NCBI GenBank assembly: GCA_021785235.1 | Contig: JAJYGB010000003.1 | Span: forward strand, 1 to 12,158 | Origin: Bacteroidota bacterium | GTDB lineage: Bacteria; Bacteroidota; Kryptoniia; Kryptoniales; JAKASW01 | Direction: 5' to 3' | Length of the DNA: 12,158 nt | In this document: one piece after another, positions 6,766-12,158 of the stretch | Layout of the letters: every line of letters starts with the position of its first letter | Numbering within the stretch: the first letter of the stretch is position 1 | Position numbers and translations under genes: made by a program | Notes under the pieces: generated by a model | The model's database searches: none | What the model was told of the DNA's origin: nothing | What the model saw: the letters and a program-made list of their open reading frames with translations, nothing else

Positions 6766-9700
6766 TCAGTTCATCCTGATGATCGATTGTCCTTTGGTAG
6801 CGACGATTATCTTCCCGTCTTTGAGATTAACGAGAGCAAGCCTGGAACGTCCCGCCTCTACCGGTATCTTATACTTGTAGTTTCCAGCCGTGACAACTCT
6901 GGTCAGCGGCGCAGAAGATTCGTCGACACAAACTATCAGCGCGGCATTCCCGGTATACAACACCCGCGACATGAGCGGTGAATCAAACAAGCGCGGCTTG
7001 AGGCCAGAGTACTCCATCACAGCGGTCAACATGTTTAATAAAGGTCCCTTTTGCTTCGCCATTTCCAGAGGGAGCGGCTCGTCAAGGATGTTTCCTTTCA
7101 GGATCTCAAGAGGAGGTGAGAGGCTTTTCAGAAGATGTTCAGGTTTCTCTGAGCTAAAGGTCACGAAATTCCCGGATTTGTTTTTGCCTTGCCCCCAGTG
7201 AGTGAATTCGTACCGGCTTACCGGTTCGCTTCCCGGATTTATCCCCAGCAACTTAAAATCCGTTGTCACTTTACCGTATTCGTTTCCCGTGACGGCTCCG
7301 GTAAAGAGAACTTTCGTGCCATGAAGCGATGCCTGATAAAGGGCATACGCCGCCGAATCAGATATAAACCCTGCGTCGGGGACTATGACAAGCTTGACAC
7401 CTTTTAAGCGATCTGCAGTCAATTTGTATTCTGAAAGCATCGATGGTGCAACGCCGAAATTCTCACCGAGGACTCTCACCAGGCGCTTCGCCCCGGCGTA
7501 GGCGTGTGGCATGCCCGTGAAGAAGCTCGAGTTGGGTATGACGACGACTATCGGATCCGTGGGATAATCCCGTAGATATGGTCCAGCTTTCTTGAAGAAG
7601 TTCGCGAACTCGGGCAGAACTTCAGTTTCAATTTTCATTGTGCCATCTGCCCGCGTCAGTCCAATGGAGACCTCGTTGTCTGTCGACTGATACTCGTTGA
7701 TGTTCCAGCACCATTCGACAGCGCCGGCGCCTTCTCCCATGAATGCGTATGCAAATTTTCTTTCGAGAAGCCTCATGGCCGCCTCCGGAGTTCGCCACGA
7801 TTCTCCGTCAACGTTTTCGAGACGCATCAGTCCTGTCTCCTCAACGAGATCCGGCTTCTCCGGAACCTTTGTCGAGACGACGTCCCAGAGGAGGTCGTTG
7901 TTCAGCCACCATGTATGGACCGAAGTATAACTGACAAAAGGATAATACCACTGCTGCGACACACGGCCCGACATTCCGCCTTCATCCTGCCCGAGAGTCA
8001 CGAGCGGGTCGCCGCCGGAAGAATCTAACACATCGCCCAAGTTCCCGGCCCATTTCGATACGACATCCTGCGCGAACATATCGAAATCCAACCCCTTCCT
8101 CGGCAGCCTGTCGCCCCTTATCATGGAGTATGAAAGGTCCGCATCGGTGGGAAGAGAAAACGTGTCGCCGTTTGCCTGCCGCCAGTCATCCAAAATTGCG
8201 TCCCGATCGTCACGATGCGTTTTGAGAACCCATTTCTTCCACGCAGCTTTTTCGAACTTATCGCCTATCGGGATCTCCTGCCAGACTTTGTCGGGAGGCG
8301 AATATGACGGCTCGTTAATCAAATCGTAATTTATCCACCCGATCCCTTTGTAACGTGAAGCAATCATGCTGGCGAAGGCGTTCTGCCACTCCAGCGATTT
8401 AGGATCAAGGTAAGGATTCACGCCGCCGTTTGAGGGAGGAAGAAACGCGAAGAGATTGAAGCACACCACGATATGATGGCTTGCCGCCGTCAGAAGGAGC
8501 GCGTCGAGTGACCGCAGAAATTCCTCGTTCATCCATCCCGGATCGAGCATTGCCATCCGCCAGCCGGTCCAGAATCCGGTACGCACATAATTGATTCCAA
8601 GTTTCTCCATCCTGGCGAAATCCTTCTCCCACAGGTACGGATTGGGATCCAGAAGGAATTTTCTCCCTGCGTTGGCCGCCATGTAGCTTGTCCCTATGAT
8701 CGGGAATACCTTACCGTTTTTCATGATCCAGTCTTTCGAAACAGACATCCTAGGGCCTGACTCAAGTAGTTTCCTGTCCATCACCCAGAAGCCCGTCATA
8801 AACGTGTTCGGCCGCCAGCTCGCGAGCGTATCTGTGATTCGCACCTTGTAAAATCCCGGCTCAAGTGTTTTGCCCGGCCTGATTTGCACTACCCCTGTCT
8901 TAAACTTTCTCGTGCCGGCCAGGTCGAGAGAAGACCGGAACACGACAACCCCTTTTGGATTTTCAACGTCGACCACGACCTTCGAACCGGGCAGGTCTCC
9001 AGTTCCGGGTTTTGGACGGTATTCGTTGACCCTCAGGAGAGGCACCTCTCCTTTATCTACGCACGAGTAAATTGGAAAAGCCTCCAGTCGCGCGGCTCCC
9101 TGAATGGCTGTCTCGACGCAGCTCCTGATCGTGGCCGCGTTCAGTTTGGAGTCTGACGGCTCAATGACCCATCTCCCGCCCGCTCCGAATCCCCGCAGCC
9201 TGTCGATCTCGAGGAGCGGACATGCGACCGGAAGCCCTTCTCCATTGACGACTTGAATCAATGGCCTCAATATCGCGTTGCGCGGTCCGGCGCTTCCGAT
9301 CTCATCGGGAAAATCGTTCGTAGTCGTGAACCGGACCGTGAGCTCATAAACCTTTTCCGGGAAGCTGAAATCATTAGCGCTAAAGCCAGATCCCTTTACC
9401 GAAACAATCTTGGCCCCGCGGGAATAGTACGGAGAGGAATTAATATCCACTTTGTCGGCGGGTCCGATTAGGAGCTGATACGAGTAAGTCGGTTGAGGAG
9501 TCCCAAGCACCCACTTACCGTTCTCCCGCAGGACCGGCTGATGAAACGGATATCCTCCAAGAAGGACAAGATTGCCTCCCTCCGATAAGAATCTTCGGAT
9601 CGTCCCCCAATCTTCCGCCGGGAACGCGCTGCCGTAAGGAAGCACCAATGCCGCGAATCGGCCCGCATCGAGTCCCTCCTTCAGTTGATCGGCTGAAAGG

Positions 9701-9912
9701 TAATTCACTTTGAGCCCATCGAATGCCTTCCTTAGTGTCTCCATACCGATCACGGGCGCGTCCACAGTAGGAAACCCAGTTGACTGAAAACACGCGATCT
9801 CAGAGCCGGCGTTAAGGGGATGAATCTGTCGCGAGTAAGCGACGCTGTAAGGTGGCACAACTAGCCAGACAATGAATATCAAGCAGAAGTAGGAATATTT
9901 TTTGAGGCGCAT
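6766..9912 (-). CDS. Large secreted clan GH-A glycoside hydrolase (GH5/GH42-like) with glutamine-amidotransferase-like domains on both sides
   Basis: A 1048-residue protein with a signal peptide at 1-28 (MRLKKYSYFCLIFIVWLVV... SVAYS). Residues about 38-125 look like a GATase-type Rossmann domain (FAALVLPYGSAF, FLSEGGNLVLLGG). Residues about 165-380 are beta-sandwich-like (EPGFYKVRITDT). The catalytic (beta/alpha)8 barrel spans about 390-765: INYDLINEPSYS provides the acid/base Glu534, VEETG provides the probable nucleophile Glu692, and EWCWN is the usual late-barrel Trp strand. A second GATase-like fold follows at about 785-890 (DPIVVVIPNSSFF, VKLVIVPDAGF, GTKVLFTGA), then a C-terminal beta domain. 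Clan GH-A enzymes retain configuration and hydrolyse beta-glycosides; a trailing GATase-like domain recalls the trimerisation domain of GH42 beta-galactosidases. I cannot place it firmly in a numbered family. The ATG lacks a clear Shine-Dalgarno. It starts 38 bases after the TlpA-like gene, so the two are probably co-transcribed. Confidence 0.8.
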   Translation of the reverse strand: MRLKKYSYFCLIFIVWLVVPPYSVAYSRQIHPLNAGSEIACFQSTGFPTVDAPVIGMETLRKAFDGLKVNYLSADQLKEGLDAGRFAALVLPYGSAFPAEDWGTIRRFLSEGGNLVLLGGYPFHQPVLRENGKWVLGTPQPTYSYQLLIGPADKVDINSSPYYSRGAKIVSVKGSGFSANDFSFPEKVYELTVRFTTTNDFPDEIGSAGPRNAILRPLIQVVNGEGLPVACPLLEIDRLRGFGAGGRWVIEPSDSKLNAATIRSCVETAIQGAARLEAFPIYSCVDKGEVPLLRVNEYRPKPGTGDLPGSKVVVDVENPKGVVVFRSSLDLAGTRKFKTGVVQIRPGKTLEPGFYKVRITDTLASWRPNTFMTGFWVMDRKLLESGPRMSVSKDWIMKNGKVFPIIGTSYMAANAGRKFLLDPNPYLWEKDFARMEKLGINYVRTGFWTGWRMAMLDPGWMNEEFLRSLDALLLTAASHHIVVCFNLFAFLPPSNGGVNPYLDPKSLEWQNAFASMIASRYKGIGWINYDLINEPSYSPPDKVWQEIPIGDKFEKAAWKKWVLKTHRDDRDAILDDWRQANGDTFSLPTDADLSYSMIRGDRLPRKGLDFDMFAQDVVSKWAGNLGDVLDSSGGDPLVTLGQDEGGMSGRVSQQWYYPFVSYTSVHTWWLNNDLLWDVVSTKVPEKPDLVEETGLMRLENVDGESWRTPEAAMRLLERKFAYAFMGEGAGAVEWCWNINEYQSTDNEVSIGLTRADGTMKIETEVLPEFANFFKKAGPYLRDYPTDPIVVVIPNSSFFTGMPHAYAGAKRLVRVLGENFGVAPSMLSEYKLTADRLKGVKLVIVPDAGFISDSAAYALYQASLHGTKVLFTGAVTGNEYGKVTTDFKLLGINPGSEPVSRYEFTHWGQGKNKSGNFVTFSSEKPEHLLKSLSPPLEILKGNILDEPLPLEMAKQKGPLLNMLTAVMEYSGLKPRLFDSPLMSRVLYTGNAALIVCVDESSAPLTRVVTAGNYKYKIPVEAGRSRLALVNLKDGKIIVATKGQSIIRMN

Positions 9913-9950
9913 AATTCAGCCCAGATTAGTTTTGAGAAAGACGATTATCT

Positions 9951-11582
9951 TCAACGCAAATTCCTTAGTACGCTGTCAAGCTTACTTCCGTGAAGCTCCC
10001 AGCCTGACGCCACGATATTTCCCGTGGGACCGATAAGTACGAGCTTCGGAAGAGAGTACACTTCGTAATCTTCGCAGATCTTGTTATTGAAACCGTTCTG
10101 AACCTCAGCGTTGTACCGAAGCATCTTCTCTTGTATTGCGCGCTTCCTCCTGGATTTGGATGGAAAATTCAACGCGACGCTCACCATTACGATATTTTTG
10201 TTAACATACTCCTTTTGCAATCTTTGAAGACGCCTGGTCTCGCCGACTGAACTCCGAACGGACGGCGACCAAAAATCGAGGAGGAAATACTTCCCCTTAA
10301 AAAGATTATTCGTTATGTGCAAAGATGTGTCGGGATATGAATTCACGGAAAATTGCGGAGCCGGTTTGCCATCCTTAGGCTGGAGGTAACCGGAGTACGT
10401 CTTCCCGCAAGCCTTCGCTTCAGGTGAATTGCCATATTGATCAACAAGTATCGACAGATACGGGATCATCTCACCCGGGTTCAACGAGCGAGACATAAGC
10501 TTGATTCGATCCGACAGGAGAATAATTTTAGTCTGGGGTACGGGATTGGTATTCAAGACTTCTTGAATGTAATCCATTCTCTTGTAGACAGGATATCCAG
10601 CGAAATCAAGCGCCTCTGAAATCGTTGAAGGCCGAAGCGACCAGACCGGCGAGTCCGGAGGAATACTCTTCAACAGGAGCTGGCAAAGCTGTGGCTTCAC
10701 ATAAACGCCGTTGGTGCTTATATAAGTGATGGCGAAATAACTCAGGTCCAGCGCGTGCCTGACCAGTATACTATGCTCCCTGTGCAGCATAGTCTCCACC
10801 CTGTTTAAATAAGGCGCATAGTCAAACCTAAATCCCATCGGATGGTGGTCCACCACGCTTTTGAAAAAAGCCGACGTCGAATTCTGCCTGGCATCCTCGA
10901 AGACGGCATAAGCCCGGGCGAATCGTGCTTCGAACGAACTTCCGTTCGCAAACTTGAAAGTCGAAGGCTTCTTTGAAAACGGCAGACGGTTGGGGTCAAA
11001 CTCTATTCTAACCTCACGCTTGCCTGCGATAATGAACGAGTTATAATTCTCCATGCCGTTTGTGATATAGCCGTCAGCGTCCGTTCCCTCAACTTCGCCG
11101 CCTGACCTTACATTCACCAATCGGTAAATGAGTGTGTCCGAATTGCTCGACACGGTGGCAGAGTAGATGCCATCCTTTCCCTCCTGGAGCGGAATCCTCC
11201 TAGGGACAGACCAGCCGTTGAAATTCCCGATGAGCGCCGGCGTGAAAACACTTCCGTAGTTATAGGTTCTCAAACGCACGTCTAATCGTACTCTGACTCC
11301 ATTGATGGCGTAGATCGCGATTGGATACTCACGATGAAAAATGCCGGTGAAACGCAACATCCAGATCCCTGAGGATGGGATGGCTACCGTGTAATTGCCG
11401 TCTTTCCGGACCGAGACCCTCTCAACAGGTATGCTGTCGGCAGGGTGGCACAGGAAAACGTTCGCGACAGAAATTGGTTTGCTATCTGTTCCGGTGACTC
11501 TCCCATAAACCACTGTCTTCGCCGCCGCGGTAGTTGAGATAACGATAATAACGAATAAGACATTCAGCAGCCTATTGATCAT
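9951..11582 (-). CDS. Secreted thioredoxin-fold (TlpA-like) fusion protein lacking the CXXC motif
   Basis: A 543-residue protein. Residues 1-21 are a signal peptide ending TTAAA. Residues about 23-105 match a carboxypeptidase-regulatory-like beta-sandwich (VYGRVTGTDSKPISVANVFL, DGNYTVAIP). Residues about 111-195 resemble an E-set/CBM48 (AMPK glycogen-binding-like) domain through ALIGNFNGWS and DGIYSATV. A helical stretch follows, then a thioredoxin-like domain from about 405: GKPAPQFSV, KGKYFLLDFWSPSVRSS, IVMVSVAL, and SLPKLVLIGPTG with the cis-Pro loop. The usual WCxPC is replaced: Val442 and Ser445 stand where the cysteines should be, so thiol-disulfide exchange is unlikely. The role is unknown; a structural, binding or scaffolding function is an inference. 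GAAGGTG about seven bases before the ATG supports the start. It leads a likely two-gene operon with the clan GH-A enzyme 38 bases downstream. Confidence 0.75.
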   Translation of the reverse strand: MINRLLNVLFVIIVISTTAAAKTVVYGRVTGTDSKPISVANVFLCHPADSIPVERVSVRKDGNYTVAIPSSGIWMLRFTGIFHREYPIAIYAINGVRVRLDVRLRTYNYGSVFTPALIGNFNGWSVPRRIPLQEGKDGIYSATVSSNSDTLIYRLVNVRSGGEVEGTDADGYITNGMENYNSFIIAGKREVRIEFDPNRLPFSKKPSTFKFANGSSFEARFARAYAVFEDARQNSTSAFFKSVVDHHPMGFRFDYAPYLNRVETMLHREHSILVRHALDLSYFAITYISTNGVYVKPQLCQLLLKSIPPDSPVWSLRPSTISEALDFAGYPVYKRMDYIQEVLNTNPVPQTKIILLSDRIKLMSRSLNPGEMIPYLSILVDQYGNSPEAKACGKTYSGYLQPKDGKPAPQFSVNSYPDTSLHITNNLFKGKYFLLDFWSPSVRSSVGETRRLQRLQKEYVNKNIVMVSVALNFPSKSRRKRAIQEKMLRYNAEVQNGFNNKICEDYEVYSLPKLVLIGPTGNIVASGWELHGSKLDSVLRNLR

Positions 11583-11821
11583 AAGAGAGCACCTTCATTC
11601 TATGTAAGGAAAGACATTGAAAAAACGGATCCCACGACAGTTCCCAAGCACTGAATATGAGAGCGTAGGGATCTCATCGGCTTAGACTGGCAGCCACGCT
11701 TCGCATAGTTTGTCAAAGTGGCCTGTTGGACGCGGAGGGAAGACTGACAGGTTGCCGGATTATTTAACGACTGGAGTCTATGAAACAATACTTTGCCGGA
11801 ATTCACCGCGACGGTTTAAAA
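11583..11821. other. Upstream region of the TlpA-like/GH-A operon, no gene seen
   Basis: Together with the terminator and trailer to its right this forms a 341-base gap. A 68-codon minus-strand frame within it (11600-11806) has no ribosome-binding context I trust, no family resemblance and an implausible composition. A TTGACA is present on the minus strand (717-712 of the 11 kb block, that is 11717-11712) but has no matching -10 at a suitable distance. A promoter for the TlpA-like gene is expected here, but I cannot pinpoint it. Confidence 0.4.
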
Positions 11822-11858
11822 ATAAAACTGGGAGACATCTTGCATCTCCCAGTTTTAT
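11822..11858 (-). terminator. Rho-independent terminator of the T9SS-sorted protein gene
   Basis: A perfect 14-bp inverted repeat (11822-11835 with 11845-11858) encloses a 9-base loop. The core arm is ACTGGGAGA / TCTCCCAGT. On the minus strand the 3' arm runs into TTTTATTTTT, a good U-tract. It lies 65 bases beyond the TAA of the sorting-domain gene, which is the right place to end that transcript and insulate the glycan operon. Confidence 0.82.
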
Positions 11859-11923
11859 CAAATCACTCCTTCTTGCTATCTCCTGAATGAGAGAGACCGC
11901 AAGGGGAAATCTCATTCAACAAA

Positions 11924-12158
11924 TTACTTTATCATCATCATCTTCTTGGTGATGGTAACGTTACCCGACTGCAGGCGATAGAAATATACGCCGCTGGCGA
12001 GTCTCGCGCCGTTGAAGGTCGCGTAGTGCTCACCGCCGGACTGATGTCCGTTGACGAGTGTGGCAACCCTCTCACCGAGTACGTTGTAAACTGCCAGGCT
12101 CACGTTCGCGCCCTTCGTTGGCACGGAATAAGCGATCTGCGTTGTCGGGTTGAACGGA
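11924..12158 (-). CDS. C-terminal end of a protein with a T9SS type A sorting domain (5' part missing)
   Basis: Only the last 77 codons and stop are in the window; the frame is open to the right edge. The visible part is almost entirely a Por/type IX secretion C-terminal sorting domain: PFNPTTQIAYSVP at its start, VSLAVYNVLGERVATLV in the middle, then ASGVYFYRLQSG and the terminal KKMMMIK. By family knowledge this beta-sandwich directs the protein through the T9SS across the outer membrane, after which it is cleaved, leaving the cargo secreted or cell-surface bound. The nature of the cargo cannot be told. The gene ends in TAA and is followed by a strong terminator, so it belongs to a separate transcript from the glycoside hydrolases. 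Confidence 0.85.
   Translation of the reverse strand, partial: PFNPTTQIAYSVPTKGANVSLAVYNVLGERVATLVNGHQSGGEHYATFNGARLASGVYFYRLQSGNVTITKKMMMIK

Noticed and set aside
11712..11717. Minus-strand TTGACA as a promoter for the TlpA-like gene
   Set aside because: No -10-like hexamer at 16-19 bases and no TAnnTTTG element at Bacteroidota spacing.
11600..11806. 68-codon minus-strand frame
   Set aside because: No family resemblance, no credible ribosome-binding site, and odd composition; it lies in a leader region between a terminator and the next gene.

Overview
The window looks like a glycan-processing locus from a member of the Bacteroidota/Ignavibacteriota/Kryptoniota neighbourhood, at roughly 50% GC. 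The best taxonomic clue is the C-terminal fragment at the right edge. It carries a PFNPTT motif, a YNVLGERV strand, an SGVYFYRL strand and a final KKMMMIK, the classic layout of a type IX secretion (T9SS) type A sorting domain in those lineages. A promoter-like element at 918-946 also fits the Bacteroidota pattern. TGA is an ordinary stop here: it ends the SDR gene, the clan GH-A gene, the TlpA-like gene and the TolB-like gene.

Every credible gene lies on the minus strand, so transcription runs from 12158 towards 1. In that order: (i) the end of a T9SS-sorted protein (11924-12158), then a strong stem-loop terminator (11822-11858); (ii) a 341-base gap without a gene; (iii) a secreted thioredoxin-fold protein with N-terminal carboxypeptidase-regulatory-like and GNFNGW-type (CBM48-like) domains, whose redox cysteines are gone (9951-11582); (iv) after 38 bases, a very large secreted clan GH-A glycoside hydrolase flanked by glutamine-amidotransferase-like domains (6766-9912); (v) after a 367-base gap, a secreted family 9 glycoside hydrolase (3849-6398); (vi) a TolB-like beta-propeller gene interrupted by one in-frame TGA (2250-3782); (vii) an SDR-type NAD(P)-dependent epimerase/dehydratase (1137-2123), with a doubtful 65-codon ORF overlapping its stop by 4 bases; (viii) a possible promoter and the first 264 codons of a signal-peptide-bearing AGE-family sugar epimerase that runs off the left edge.

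Together the genes suggest breakdown of a beta-linked plant-type glycan outside the cytoplasm: GH9 and clan GH-A enzymes cut the polymer or oligomers, the AGE-family enzyme epimerises or isomerises released sugars, and the SDR enzyme may act on a sugar derivative. No SusC/SusD pair, sugar transporter or transcriptional regulator is visible, so this is not a complete canonical polysaccharide-utilisation locus within the window. The substrate cannot be settled from sequence alone.

I see no CRISPR array, insertion sequence, tRNA, rRNA or phage feature, and no clearly new multi-gene system. The points most worth a second look are the in-frame TGA in an otherwise intact TolB-like gene, the cysteine-less TlpA-like fusion protein, the GATase-flanked clan GH-A enzyme, the exported AGE-family epimerase, and a 9-bp perfect dyad upstream of the AGE promoter.
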